From assembly GCA_023525715.1 (NCBI GenBank), contig CM042010.1, positions 67,361,966 through 67,425,965 of the forward strand: DNA of 64,000 bases, written 5' to 3'. Positions within the stretch are counted from its first letter, which is position 1, and each line of letters begins with the position of its first letter. A program made the position numbers and the translations under genes. Below are positions 46,445 to 59,724 of the stretch, one piece after another. This stretch comes from Cichorium intybus. Its lineage: Eukaryota; Streptophyta; Magnoliopsida; Asterales; Asteraceae. Under the pieces are notes generated by a model that was not told the DNA's origin, did no database searches, and was given only the letters and a program-made list of their open reading frames with translations.

Positions 46445-47623
46445 TCAATCACTGCCAGGCGGCCTGGAGGGTCCGGCCTCATGATCGTGGGCCCTGGCTG
46501 GGAATGGCCGGGGGTGTCGGCCCTGCTGTGTGGCCAAATCCAAAAGTACCTCCCCGATCCATGCCAACTGATCCTCAATCCTGGCAACCCTGCCTGCCAG
46601 GTCCTCCTGATGTGGCTCTGTCGGGGCTGCGGGCTCTGGCGCTGGCTCTGGCCTCCTGCGTCTCCTACCAGGCTGGGCATACGCGGGCTGAGGTGCCTGA
46701 GGAGGCTCGGTCGGTGCCCGTATGTACTGCCCCGGGCGCTGCAGCTCAATGAGCCGCATCCTCTCCAAAGTGCGTGCTGTAGTGCACGATGGAGGCAGAG
46801 CGGTCAAATAGGATGCCACGGAGGCAGTAAGAATACCATAGGAACGGGCCAGGCTGGTAATGAAATACCCCCTGGCTAGTGGGCTGCTGGTGGAGGCGCC
46901 GGTAGAGTGGGTGGAGAGAGCAACCGCAAGGGCGAAGGGGAGATGGAGGAATCGGGACGGGTCGAGGAGAGCCCACAAAAATGTCATGTCATCGCCCGAC
47001 ACCTTCTCGCCTCCCTCCCGCTGCATGATAGAGGTGGAGACGATCCGGTGCATGAGACGGTGAAGTGGATCACGTAGGTGACTCTCCCTCGAGGTCCCTG
47101 CCTCGTACCTGACGTTGGACAATGGTGTCCAAATCTCCATGTTGGGAGCCCTGTCCGGCTCCCCCTGAATGCAGGACCCGAAGAACCGGGTGAAGTAGCG
47201 ATGCTGTAGGTCTGCTGGAGTGTATAGGCCTGTGCGCCTCCCGAACTCCCGGAGGTTGCACTCCCTGTGCTCACCTCCCAAACGAAAGCGTACGATCCTG
47301 GATCGTGGATCCGATGCCCTGGGAGCAAAATGGATAGTAGACAGGAACTCCATGAGAAGCTCCGTATAGACCACGTCCTCGTCAGTGGCCATGATCCTGT
47401 CCCAGCCACGGCAAGTAAACGACGCCTCCTCATGGGTCCAGGTGCGATGCAAGAACGGCTCGATCTCACCCCATAGTCCGGCGTCTCTCAGAATATCTCT
47501 ATCAATGACTGTCGCCTCGAGAACCCGGCGAGCAGTCAAAGCGTCCCTCCATGAAATGTACTCTGTGGAACTAGCAAGCTCCGCGGGGAACTGGTGGAAA
47601 GCATGCTCCAATCTGAACATCAT
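46445..47623 (-). CDS. Element E ATHILA ORF1-like protein
   Basis: About 392 codons from the ATG at 47623; the frame stays open upstream to 47665, but a strong splice acceptor (TTTTCTTTTTGCAG) ends just before 47623, favouring this start. The sequence recalls the plant ATHILA ORF-1 family, with conserved blocks TWTHEEASFTCRGWDR, FRLGGEHRECNLREFGRRTG and SHLRDPLHRLMHRIV. The C-terminal third is Pro/Arg/Glu-rich with a helical segment (GRVARIEDQLAWIGEVLLDL). Function in the family is not settled; Gag-like structural or RNA-binding roles are possible. The frame is undamaged. Confidence 0.65.
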   Translation of the reverse strand: MMFRLEHAFHQFPAELASSTEYISWRDALTARRVLEATVIDRDILRDAGLWGEIEPFLHRTWTHEEASFTCRGWDRIMATDEDVVYTELLMEFLSTIHFAPRASDPRSRIVRFRLGGEHRECNLREFGRRTGLYTPADLQHRYFTRFFGSCIQGEPDRAPNMEIWTPLSNVRYEAGTSRESHLRDPLHRLMHRIVSTSIMQREGGEKVSGDDMTFLWALLDPSRFLHLPFALAVALSTHSTGASTSSPLARGYFITSLARSYGILTASVASYLTALPPSCTTARTLERMRLIELQRPGQYIRAPTEPPQAPQPAYAQPGRRRRRPEPAPEPAAPTEPHQEDLAGRVARIEDQLAWIGEVLLDLATQQGRHPRPFPARAHDHEAGPSRPPGSD

Positions 47624-47665
47624 CTGCAAAAAGAAAATATAGCCACAAAACAAAAAAATTTGCAA

Positions 47666-48387
47666 AATCAGTCCTCATCTTCCCTGCCGCACCGCGGCAC
47701 GGCCCAAGAGCAAGGGCGCGGCGCGGCGTACGGCTGTTTCCAAACCCCGATCCAATCTCTCAATTTAACCTACTAGAACTCAATATAATCATACCACAAG
47801 ATAGCCTAGGTGCCGACTAGCTCATCTAGGGTCTCTATTTGGCAAAACAAACACCCTATGAGCTAGCATTAGCGATTCTAAGTTTTGAACTATTTTGGGC
47901 AAATCACTAAAATTAACTACCTAATCGCTAGTTTTAACGAGTAATAGATAGTTAGAATGGCGTACCTTAGCAGTGGGAACAAAATGAGCAAGAAAAATTG
48001 CAAGAAAAATTCGATAACCAGAGCTCCGAGTCGCGTGTGGGTCGTGTGAGCCGCGACTTACATTATAAAGGAGAAAACCGACTGATCGTTTACCACGTCG
48101 CGGGTTTGCTCTTTGCGCGTCGCGCGTGTCACCAAATCAACCCCTGCGCATCGGGTTGGTTTACAATCCCGCGTCGCGTAATTCAAATACCCGCGGCGCG
48201 GACTTCAAAAATTTCAAAACTTCTCAAATGACCCCACACTTATTTCAAACCACTAGTACCTGCTAAAAGATTGATGTATTTTCGTATTTTATTTTAAGAA
48301 ATATATCCTAACTTATGACACGATGGGTTGCCTCCCAACAAGCGCTAAGTTTAACGTCTTCAGCCAGACGTGCTACTCCTACTACAG
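47666..48387 (-). other. Element E region between its two ORFs
   Basis: About 720 bp. Contains GC-rich islands with CGCGTCGCG and GCGCGGCGCGG words (47690-47730, 48020-48200) in AT-rich surroundings and, at its low-coordinate end, the pyrimidine-rich acceptor before the second ORF. No ORF of its own. Confidence 0.5.
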
Positions 48388-49591
48388 CTACGGTGGATTG
48401 TACGCCATTTGTCTCCATTGAATTTCAGTTACCACCGTTCCTTCATCGATCCCATACTCCAATTTCCCCGGGTCAAATGGTTTGCTGGTCCTTCTGCTGC
48501 TGCCCGGTTGCTGCCTTCTGATTAACTCCCGTAAATGCTTGGAGGTAGTTTTGAACCTCCAAGCTCGGTCCTTCCTTCTGCATCTCTTCAAAATCAAAGG
48601 CTTGACATGAAGCATGCCCAGTGCTGCTCCCAATAGTTGTTTTGCAGATCTCATCTTTCCAGTGTCCCACATGCTATCTTTAGTTTGCAATTTTGGCTTG
48701 CAATGCCAATAAATATTTTCCAATCGAATGGGATCGGAAGGCAACATATCGGGATGCTTCCATATGTCCTCATCGATGGTATTGATTACATCTAATTTTC
48801 TATTCGTGAATGGATCATGAGTGGTGATAAAATCATGTTTTTTATTTTCAAAAACCAACTCGTCAGCATCAACTTCTTTTTCATCGTCCAACAGGTGGAT
48901 CGGATCCAAGAGTGAGTGACTTATTTGATCTGATGGTGGTACAAAATCACCCATCATCAGATCCTTACTTTCAAATTTCTCAAAATTTTCAAAAATTTCA
49001 GGAATTGTTGGGCTGGGGTGTGTACTGTCACTTACAGCCTCCTCCTCAACATCCTCATCAACCAAATTATCTGGTGATGGTACAAATTCACGCATCACCA
49101 TATCAACATTATCAACATTCTCAAAAACATCAAAAACATCAAAAGCTGTTGAGTTAGAGGTAGCATTGTCACCTACAACCTCTTCCTCAACAACATTTTC
49201 GACCATCTTAGTGGTCTCTTGACTTTCCCACGGTGTATGCCCTTCCATCACATATTCAGGTGATGCAACTTCACACACATTATTATTGGTATAAAAATCA
49301 CTCGCCTCCGGTTCTGGCGAAGGTGGTGAACATTTCCAACTTTCCTCTAACCTATCTAAAGAAGCTTGCAATCTTAAAAGAGCATCAGCCTGGTCCTTCT
49401 GTTCTTGGTGAGTGTTATACAAGAGTACCCAAAGTTGGGCCCAAGTTGCAGAATTCTCAGGCTGAGATGACTCCTCGGTCCGTCATCCATTGTCATCGAA
49501 TGATCCATTATAACAATCATCCTCGTAATAGGTGTCGGCTGGATTTTCATAATAATCATACTGATCCGGGTACATGTAATCACCCATCATA
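48388..49591 (-). pseudogene. Element E first ORF, acidic protein of unknown function
   Basis: ATG near 49591 (MMGDYMYPDQ). A TGA about 36 codons in breaks it, and the frame reopens 49422-48388 (344 codons). The N-terminal two thirds are very acidic, with repeated FEN/FDVF and PSP motifs. The C-terminal 110 residues are basic (KRCRRKDRAWRFKTTSKHLR) and may bind nucleic acid. I do not recognise the family. Being first after the primer site, it sits where gag normally lies. Confidence 0.55.
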
Positions 49592-49684
49592 AGGATGTAC
49601 ACACACCAAAAATCAGCAAACTAAAATCAAACATCAAAAAATCAGAAGCTAAGTCCTACAAATCACCTAATCTAAGCTCACAGC

Positions 49685-49702
49685 TCCCCGACAACGGCGC
49701 CA
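49685..49702 (-). other. Element E primer binding site
   Basis: TGGCGCCGTTGTCGGGGA on the minus strand, five bases from the LTR. It fits the Asp-tRNA-type primer site characteristic of Athila/Tat elements. Confidence 0.8.
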
Positions 49703-49707
49703 AAATT

Positions 49708-50820
49708 TGACAACGCAGCGGTCGTCGTGCGGTCAAAAATAAGAGAAAACCTAACACACACTAGTATAGCGGTAGTCAGGGTCGATCCGCAGGAGCTTCA
49801 TGGTTAGGCTAGATGAGAGATTACCAACTAGTAGTGTCACAGCTACAGTCGGAGGATCTGGTTTCTATCTTCCTAATCACTAGCAAACAAAAGCACTAAT
49901 CAAACACACCCAAGCCAGGCTAAGCTATGCTCAAATGAACCTAGTCACTTTCTGAAATCAGAAGTACATCTCTGAATCAGAAGCAATCAAAGGCATCCAA
50001 ACTAGCAAAACCAAGCAAAGCATAAACTAGCCACTAGCTAAAGTTCCACTGAACAGTTACTAGCCAAGGTTTAATGCTTACAAACTAACCTAATTAGCTA
50101 CTGATTTCAGCTAAGGAAAACAGTCCCAACAAGGTCCAAAACAATTCAATAACCAATATCAAACATCCAAAACCAAACACAAGCATAAAACACCGAAAAG
50201 CTAAGATTAAATGTAACCAAATGCTTCTCATTCACTAAATCCGAATTCCAAACACAAAGACAGTAACCAAATGTTTCAAAATCAGAAACCTAAGTGCTCA
50301 AAGTCAGTGGTTGTCACTCCCAAAGACTTTAGCTACAAAAACTAATTGCTACTAAAAGGAAATTAAATCAAAAATCATAAAATACCAATTGTGAGCTTGC
50401 TGAAATGAAATCCTGGAGTCAAAGAGCTTCAAGGTCGATTTTACACCCGGTTCTTTGCTCGGGTTTTCGGCTGGAAATGCATCTATTTATACTTGCAAAT
50501 TTCCCGCAACCGCGCTGCGCAGAAGTGAAATCCGCGACGCGCGTACTAATCTCTTCCCGATTCTTTGGCATTTGAATGTGTTCCACCACCTCAAGCCCGC
50601 GTCGCACATGGTTAATTCCCGCGGCGCGCGTACGAGTTCTCTTGATTTTTCATTCCTTCCCAACTTCTTCCTTTTGCACGCTTTTAGTCCCTGTTTCTAT
50701 TCTTTTTCTCCAAACAAGTCCTGGCACGAAAAGTGAGAATACCCAGACATATTTGATATAATTTAATCAAGAACAGGGCTCAACAACGCCTAAAATACTT
50801 GATATCACTAGGCGTTGTCA
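49708..50820 (-). repeat. Element E 5' LTR, 1113 bp
   Basis: Pairs with 30891-32003 at identical length. Differences cluster in the CG-rich block at 50505-50632. Confidence 0.93.
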
Positions 50821-52456
50821 TACGTGGGGCTTTCCAGTTCTTAACTACTTCAACTTTTGCGGGATCGACTAAAATACCCTTGTCACTTAAAATATGACTG
50901 TGGAATTGTACCTCATTTAACCAAAACTCGCATTTCGAAAATTTGGCATAGAGTTGATTTCCTTGCAATGTTTGGAGAGTTAGACGAAGGTGTCTTTCAT
51001 GGTCTGCCTTTGTCTTGGAGTAAATGAGGATGTCATCAATAAAGACGATAACAAAACGGTCGAGATAAGGTTTAAATACCCGATTCATCAAGTCCATGAA
51101 TGTGGCAGGGGCATTCGTTAGGCCAAAAGGCATAACGGTGAACTCGTAATGACCATAGCGGGTTCGGAAAGCGGTTTTGGGGATGTCTTCTTCCCGTACT
51201 CGAAGTTGGTGATAACCCGAGCGGAGGTCGATTTTTGAGAAGCATGAAGCTCCTTGAAGCTGATCAAAAAGGTCGTCGATCCGAGGTAACGGATATCGGT
51301 TCTTGATGGTCAATTTATTTAACTCCCGATAATCGATACACATACGAAACGAACCATCTTTCTTTTTGATGAAGAGAACCGGGGCTCCCCAGGGTGAAGT
51401 ACTAGGGCGGATAAATCCCTTATCGGTCAATTCTTGGAGCTGACTTGCCAATTCTTGCATCTCGGTTGGAGCCAACCGATATGGAGACTTGGCTATGGGA
51501 GCAGCCTCAGGAACGAGATCGATGCGGAACTCTAGCTCACGTACTGGAGGGAGTCCAGATACGTCATCGGGAAAGATGTCGGGAAAGTCTCGTACAATCA
51601 GAATATCTTCGATCTTCTTTTCATTGACCTTTGTTTCCACCACATGGGCTAAGAAAGCCATGTATTCTTTACGTAGATATGATCGAGCTTGAGTACATGC
51701 CATAAGACTAAGCTTTTTTGAATGAGTCTCACCATAAATACGAAGACTTTGACCGTCGGCGAGAGGAATACGAATAAACTTCTCGTAACATACTATTTCA
51801 GCATGGTTTTGGGATAGCCAATCCATTCCCACGATGATGTCGAAGCTACCAAGTTTCATAGGAACTAAATTGACGGAAAATTTATGACCGCAAAAATCGA
51901 AAGTGCAATCTTGGATGACTACATTGAGTGAAATGTATTTTCCATTGGTGACTTCTACGGTAAAGTTTTCATCAAGAATCGTGTGAGGTGTGTGAAGTAT
52001 GGGTTCAAATTCCAAAGACACAAAACTATTATCGGCACCTGAATCAAAAAGTACTGACGTGTAGCAGTCATTTATGAGAAACGTACCATTTACGACCTTG
52101 TTATCGGTCTGTGCTTGGGTTGCAGTAATGACAAATGCTCGACGTTTGGGAGCTGGAACCTGCATTGTTGGATTTTCCTGGGCTTGAGTGTTAATGATAT
52201 TGACAAGCCTAGGACACGCGTTTTTGAAATGGGTGGGGTCACCACAGTTGAAGCATGTTCCAGTTGGATACCGGGTTTGTGTTTGCTGATTTGAGGGTAG
52301 AGCGAAGGGTCGCTGAGTTTTTAGTGTACGACATGTGTCCGCCAAGTGGCCATAGCGACCACAAGTCGTACAAAGGCGACACGGGCTGGTGGACATATGG
52401 TGATAGTTACAATGGTTACAGAGGGGGTCGTAATGCCATCTTTGAGAAACAAGCAT
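50821..52456 (-). pseudogene. Gypsy-2 residual gag, protease and RT
   Basis: From the ATG at 52456 (MLVSQRWHYD) the frame jumps straight to the zinc knuckles (CTTCGRYGHLADTC, CFNCGDPTHFKNAC), since about 860 bp of gag is missing; the junction at 52425-52430 uses a short ACC/CCC overlap. Then protease (FDSGADNSF), RT with SKIDLRSGYHQL and FIDDILIYS, ending at KAPR where element E is inserted. The RT frame is open and lacks the stop present in Gypsy-1. Confidence 0.9.
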
Positions 52457-53319
<863 letters not shown>

Positions 53320-53331
53320 GCTCTGATACCA
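53320..53331 (-). other. Gypsy-2 primer binding site
   Basis: TGGTATCAGAGC on the minus strand, three bases from the LTR; the unmutated form of the Gypsy-1 site. Confidence 0.88.
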
Positions 53332-53334
53332 ATC

Positions 53335-56004
53335 TGTCACACCCCGATCATTGGCGGAATAGATCAAGGCGTGATATATTGTTCAAAGTCTCATGACAAC
53401 TATGTTATAATATGATTAGATTCAATTAAGTACTAAGTATGCAGACAAGATCCACAACATACAAATACAAATCCAAATACAACAACATTTATTACATCAA
53501 ATTTAAATAGTCTTGTGGGTTTCTAAGGTACACCCTACTTTTCATCAACTTCATTCTTCAAATCTGCATCATGGGTAAAAACAGGTCAACTACGAGAGTT
53601 GGTGAGTAATCTAGTTTTATCAAAGAAAATTGTGAGTTTGAATAATTTGAAATTTGTTTTCTTTTGAAGTTAGCAAACAAGTGTTATTGAGATAATAGTT
53701 TATAAATCAAAAATTGATTAACAAATGATAACAACAACAATAAGTCATCACCCTATATATACATATATATGTATATATATAGGATGGAGCATCTAATCAT
53801 CATACACACTCAACCACGTGCAATCAATCACCTTAGCGTCCCAAGGCGGGGTGGTCAACCCAATAGCGCTATTATTGTCCATAATGTACCACAAGAATAT
53901 GGGCATAGTCATGGAGATTAGACTAAAAATGGTAATGCACTACAAGTACATGTAGCGTAAACAAACAATAATTATACAAATAATGATTCATGTATAAATG
54001 TCCCAACAATGTCTCAATTGTGAAAAAATAATAAAATGAAGTTGGAACATATTAGAACCACATGATACACCCCAAAAGTATTGAAAATTATAAAATATGG
54101 GGTAGATTACTCACTTTAGTCCAATAAGGAATGCGCGTGTTGTACGATAGACGGCTCGAGTCAAAATGTCGTAGAACCTAATATAATTAATAGTTTTGGC
54201 TTAGGATTCGATAAACAGGAATATAGTATTAATAAAAATAATTAGACACCTATTTTTATATTAGATGAATTAACAATAATTCATTTTGATTTGAATATTA
54301 AGATATTCATTTGTTAAATGAATTTTAAATTGAATTAATTACTTTACATAATTAATTTATATTTTCAATTTAGTCAAGATTTTAATAATTTCTTATTAAA
54401 ATAATAACTTGTCCAATTATAAGTATTTAGAGATTTTAACAATTATTTATATGAAATAATCATTAAAAATACATTTTTACATGCTTAAGTAATTAGGAAA
54501 TTAGTTTTAAAGAGTAAACATTATTGACAAATTCTGAAATTATTTGGAAATCATTATTTCACAAAATAGTAAGTACTATAAAATTTTCATGTTTTTCTGA
54601 ACTGGTTTAGTATTTATTTATTATTTTATTGATTTAGCAACATCAAAATTCAGTAAAAGTAATAAATGATCCCTACAAATTCTGGAAATTTAAGCATAGT
54701 TTGCTAACATTATATTGAGCCTACTGTAAATGTGTTGGATATTTGTGACTATGGGAAATATTTCTTATGTTTTTCATGATTAACTAATCAATAAAATCAT
54801 AAATAATAGGAAAATATTAATAGAAATTCATTAGACTTTTTATTTATGATTAACATGTTATATATGATATTCTGATAAGGTTTTATAATTTTTGGACATG
54901 AGTAGCTATTTATTACAATTTAAAACATTAAATAATCATTAAATCAAAACAAATAAGCAAACATTCTTACAAAAATCTGTAAACTTTGTCATGGAGTCTT
55001 TAAAATGTTAATAAGGTGCGCAAAATATAAAATCTAGTTTTTAACATACATAACTATATTTTGCAATTTATATATCTACAACAAAATAAAATACAAACTA
55101 AGCATCAAACAGTAATATAAATGCATGAAACTTCACAAATCCACTTTACTCAATATATGGGTCATTCCAAAATTTTCCCAGAATTTATTGACTCTAAAAC
55201 GTATTTTATGTCAATTATTGCCCTATTTTATTGCAATAATTATAGTAATTCAATAAAAATAAGTTATTTTCTGAAAATTTCCAGAACTTCTTATTTTATT
55301 TATGAGAGTCTGATAAAAATCAGGTTTATGCATAAAATGAGTTTTAGATATTTTGGTGGATTTAATTTGTTTCATTCATGAATTTGAGACTTTTAACAAC
55401 ATACCTTGATGAATGCTTCAAGAGGGATGAAGATTTGAGTATATTGGAGTGTTCTTGGCTGAAATATGAAGATTTCTAGGAGGAATTTCGAGATTGAGAG
55501 TGAGAGAAAGAATAGATATGGTTTGAGTGGTGATGAGAATAATGTGTTGGGAGAAAAATGAAAGGAAAGATATGGGAGGTGTGAGTGGGAGACAATGGGA
55601 ATAAACTTTTACTTTTGGTGGTCTTCATAATTCCCCACTAACACAAGCATCTTAAGAGTTTTATAAAATTTAATGTAGTGTTTATAAAAATAGAGTTTTA
55701 TAAAAAAAAAAATAGGTTATTATTTGATTATAACAATCTACTTTGATTTGAAGTTTAATTATAGCATTCAAGTTTGATTTTTTTAATTTAATTAGAGCAT
55801 CATACTTTGATGTTATTTTAATATGGTATCATAATTTAATTTGATTATAGTTATAACGTTATACTATGATATATTGCTATTAACGTCAATTTATATAGTA
55901 GTGTAAGGGTTTTGATCCTATTTGCGTCAAGAAATCTCGAATAGGGTTTATTAAATTTCCAATTGGGTTCGGTTGACCCGAATCCATTTTAGGCGGATGT
56001 CACA
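53335..56004 (-). repeat. Gypsy-2 5' LTR, 2670 bp
   Basis: TGTCACACC...GATGTCACA on the plus strand. Same family as the Gypsy-1 LTRs. The candidate intron borders and palindrome are conserved. Right border AACAG. Confidence 0.93.
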
Positions 56005-56903
56005 AACAGGAACTTCTTCCTCTTATTGGTTGCTAGTTTCTCCTAAGGTTGCATCATCGGGTGACTCTTGAATCTCTTCAAGGTCAATGGTACTCCCGCT
56101 GTCCACTTTGAATATGAGTTCTCTCTCTCTCGAAAGAATCCCCTTCTCGCTACAAAGACCACGTCCTCGCTTGGTCTGTAGAACAGGTATCCAAAGGACT
56201 GTTTGGGATATCCAATGAAAAAACATTTCTCGCTTCTCTTTGCGAGTTTATCGTGAGTCTCTCGTCTAACGAAAGCCTCATAACCCCAGACTTTGATATG
56301 TGCTAATGAGGGAACTTTCCCCGTCCACATCTCATGAGGTGTCTTAGCAACCTTCTTAGTAGGGACAAGATTGAGGATGTGGGCGGCAGTCTCTAAGGCA
56401 TACCCCCAAAAGTGAATGGGAAGTGAAGCTCGACTCATCATGGAACGAACCATGTCTAACAAGGTTTGGTTACGTCTCTCGGCAACACCGTTCAACTGTG
56501 GTGTCCGAGGAGGCGATAACTGTGAAACTATTCCACATTCCTTCAGATAGTCTAGGAACTCGATACTAAGATACTCTCCGCCTCTGTCGAACCTGAGCAT
56601 CTTTATCTTCCTGCCTAATTGATTCTCAACTTCATTTTTGAACTCTTTGAACTTTTCAAAGGTGTCTGACTTGTGTTTGATTAAGTAGATATACCCGTAT
56701 CTACTAAAATTGTCAGTGAAGGTAACGTAGAACCGTGTGCCGTCTTTTGTGGTAGATCTGAAAGGACCAGACACATCTATGTGTATGATGTCCAAAAGAC
56801 CTTCACCTCTTTCAAATGAACCCTTGAAAGGTGATTTTGTCATCTTGCCCAAAAGACAAGATTCGCATACATCATCCGATTTGAGGTCGAATGATTCCAA
56901 CAC
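56005..56903 (-). pseudogene. Copia-C integrase
   Basis: 286-codon frame (56903-56043) starting in the HHCC finger (CESCLLGKM), then the core with IIHIDVSGP, FDRGGEYLS and NGVAERRNQT, then the IGYPKQSFGYLFYRP and VVFVARRGFF blocks typical of copia integrase C-termini. It continues past 56043 with a TAA or frame change into the linker, cut at 56005 by Gypsy-2. Confidence 0.9.
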
Positions 56904-56912
56904 TCCATCCTT

Positions 56913-57458
56913 TTAGAGTTGGGCGATGTGTTTCTTGTTATTGTGCCCAAGACGATAGTGCCACAAGCACGCCTTTTCTACACCACTAGAAGAATCAATA
57001 AAGTTTACACTATGACCTAAATTGTCTACACATTGCACAGTTTCATACACACCATCACAAGGTAAAGCAGTAAATACAGAAATACCATTTTGAAAAACAG
57101 AAATGGAACCATTACTATTATCAAACGAAAACTGTAAACCTTGTCTAAACAATGCATGAAATGAAATAATATTTCTTCCCATTTCTGGTGAATAGCAACA
57201 ATTAAAAAGATCTAAACTAACACCACTACTGAGCACTAAACTATAAGTCCCAATCTTGGTCACAGGCGACGATCTCCTATTCCCCATGATCAGGTTGAGT
57301 CTACCGTGCTCCACCTCCCTGCTTTCCCTTAGGCCCTGCAAATCAGAACAAATGTGAAAACTACATCCTGTATCAAGGACCCAAGAAACGGAAGATGGTG
57401 AGTTTTTAAAGATAGTGTAAATACCTGCTGAAGACGGCTTGACTTTGCCATCCTTCAA
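56913..57458 (-). pseudogene. Copia-C protease and GAG-pre-integrase region
   Basis: Protease active site SWVLDTGCSFHICSD near residues 24-38, then the SPVTKIG and MGRNIISFHALF blocks and the CLWHYRLGHNNKK finger start. A TAG at about 56911 separates it from integrase. Upstream the CCHC knuckle (FYCKARDHWKRSC, 57475-57515) is preceded by a stop. Confidence 0.88.
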
Positions 57459-57515
57459 ATCTTGCAGGTATGTAGGGCAGCTTCTCTTCCAATGGTCCCT
57501 TGCTTTGCAATAGAA

Positions 57516-58324
57516 TCACTCTGCTTCCTTAGGATTGGCATTATGAGGAATGCCAGAAGTCTTGGGTTTGGAGCCGTTGCTGGACGATCCAACATGCACC
57601 TTTTCCCTCCAATTCTGCTTAGGAGGGCCCTTTCTCTTCTTCCCCTTTCCACCAGTAATAGCCAGGACGACTTCATTAGCTGCGGGTACACTATTACCCT
57701 TCATTCCGTCCTCAGCGGTGCGGAGCATGCGATGCATTTCGGCCAGAGTGGCCTGAGAATTGTTCAGATGATACGCCAGCGTGAACTGGTCATATGAACT
57801 AGGCAGAGAATTTAACACTATGTCTACTGCTAAATCCTCGTGAACTGGCATCTCAAGCTTCCTAAGCCTTTCCACGTATCCTTGCATCCTCTGCACGTGG
57901 TTACAGATAGACTCTCCATCCTTTGGCTTCGCATTGGTGAAAGCTTTGACTACTTCGCGCCTCTCTATGCGCTCCTGCTTGCAGAACTTTTCCGCCAGCT
58001 CTTTGTGCATTTCATAGGGCCAGTAGTCCTCATATATTCTGTGCAATTCCGGGTTCATTGTAGCTATCATGATGCAAGCCACTTTGGTTGCATCATCAGA
58101 ATGTTTTGAGTATTGTGCGATTTCATCGGGAGTAGCATTATCAGGATCAATTTCAACCAGCTCGGTTTCCAGAACATACTCTTTATGTTCAAACCTTAGA
58201 GCCATCATGATGTTACGGATCCATTCATTATAGTTGGTACCGTCCAACGTAACTTTGGAGCATAATGACAAGATAGAGGTAACATTGGAGTTTGATTGGG
58301 GGCGGTTTGATCAGCAGAAGACAT
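57516..58324 (-). pseudogene. Copia-C gag
   Basis: Homologous to the Copia-B gag at 1602-2318 along its whole length (VERLRKLEMPVHEDLAVD, SSYDQFTLAYHLNN). An ATG at 58324 (MSSADQT) corresponds to the Copia-B start, but a one-base shift near 58285 leaves the open frame from about 58271. Confidence 0.88.
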
Positions 58325-59710
58325 CTATAAAAGAAGATAGTTTTAATTAGATATTAATAATAATCCTTATAATAACCCAATAATAATTATAAGGCTAGGA
58401 TCCTACAATAACAATTTACAATCTCGAAGAGGGATGCCGTAATCAATATTGTAAATTTTATAAGGTAGGGGAATGACGATTCAGCCAATTCCACCGCGGA
58501 AAGATAATCATATTAAAATGGAATTCCTAGATTCTTTGAGATTTATTGAACTGTTCAATAGCATGTTTTAATCTCGGATGTGCCCCACTTTTTGTGACTG
58601 GGATGCCGAGGATCACAAACCGGGTGTGAATAACCATGCAAATTAGCTTGGTACTCTCGGGGTCAGTTGTCATCTCAAATTGATGTGCCGGTAAACCACA
58701 CACACTCCATCATTAATGACAACACCCGAGAAACCCATTGCAACTCTTTATGAACCCCAATTGGCATGCTGGTAAACCACACACGCTCCACCAATGTTTC
58801 ATAAAGTGCAATGTGCAATTTCATGGGTTAGCACCAATTCACATTTTTCCTAAAGTAGCTAGATTGGGATTTTATTTTAAAATGTTCTAGTACTTTGAAT
58901 AATATCATTATACTTTTAATGAGATTAGGCGGTCCTATCAAACCCGTTCGGCTAACGACCCTCCACTGATCAGGCGAGCGATGGGTAAGAGTGTTCACCC
59001 ATTAGAGCGCCAGTTTATAGGCAGTCTCCTTATACCCACTTTATAGATCAGCTTCGTGAATGAGGCCTACTATTGATTTGACTAACCATTTTAATCTTAT
59101 ACATATAATAATAACTTCCTAATTATAATATATATATAAGATGTAATTTTTTAAACCTTTAAAAAATTGTTTCTGGTTTATCTTTTAATTTATTGTCAAT
59201 TTAAACCATTAAATTTCAAATTAAATTAAACCTTAAAATAGATTTAATTATCTTTTAATTAACCAATTAATTAAATTAATTAAATTTGATATTTTAAACT
59301 TTTTAAAATATTTTAGGATTTATCCTTTTTAATTTTTCGCCAATTTAAACAATTAAATTTTAAATTAAATTAAATCCTTGAATTATCTTTTAATTACCAA
59401 TTAATTAAATTAATTCTAATGTAGATAGGTTTTATCAAATTAATCAAATTAATTAAAAACCTATCCTTATCCCCTAATTTTCGATTTTTAGGATAAAGGT
59501 TTTAAGGTTTATCTTTTAAACAATTTAAAGTTACCAAAAATAGAAAACCTTCTAAACCCTAATGCCCAAAATCGCCAACTATGGAGGGGGAGGCTAGGGT
59601 TTTCAAAAACCCTAGCCCCATGATCGATTTCATCATATTAGGGTTTAAAGGCTTTTTAAACCCTAAAAATAGGAGAACAATTATAGCAGTTTAACAAGAA
59701 AACAACCAAA
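58325..59710 (-). other. Copia-C leader
   Basis: Matches the Copia-B leader, including the repeated CCGGTAAACCACACAC motif (58687-58710, 58770-58790). The 59100-59500 part is AT-rich with duplicated TTTAATTATCTTTTAATTA-like words. No ORF. Confidence 0.65.
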
Positions 59711-59723
59711 TGCTTTGATACCA
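59711..59723 (-). other. Copia-C primer binding site
   Basis: TGGTATCAAAGCA on the minus strand; one base differs from the Copia-B site (G to A). Confidence 0.85.
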
Positions 59724-59724
59724 C

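Larger units (their letters stand above)
30891..50820 (-). mobile_element. Element E, Athila-like LTR retrotransposon without pol
   Basis: Both LTRs are 1113 bp (30891-32003, 49708-50820), with target duplication TACGT (30886-30890, 50821-50825) in Gypsy-2 RT. The primer site TGGCGCCGTTGTCGGGGA is complementary to an Asp-type tRNA, as in the Athila/Tat branch. The internal region, after removal of Copia-D, is about 4.3 kb and holds two ORFs (48388-49591, 46445-47623) but no recognisable protease, RT or integrase. It must depend on another element. LTRs differ by roughly 2%, mostly transitions. Confidence 0.9.

Noticed and set aside
46481..46879. Plus-strand ORFs opposite the ATHILA-like ORF (also 47267-47476 and others)
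   Set aside because: GC-rich antisense shadows of a better supported minus-strand gene.
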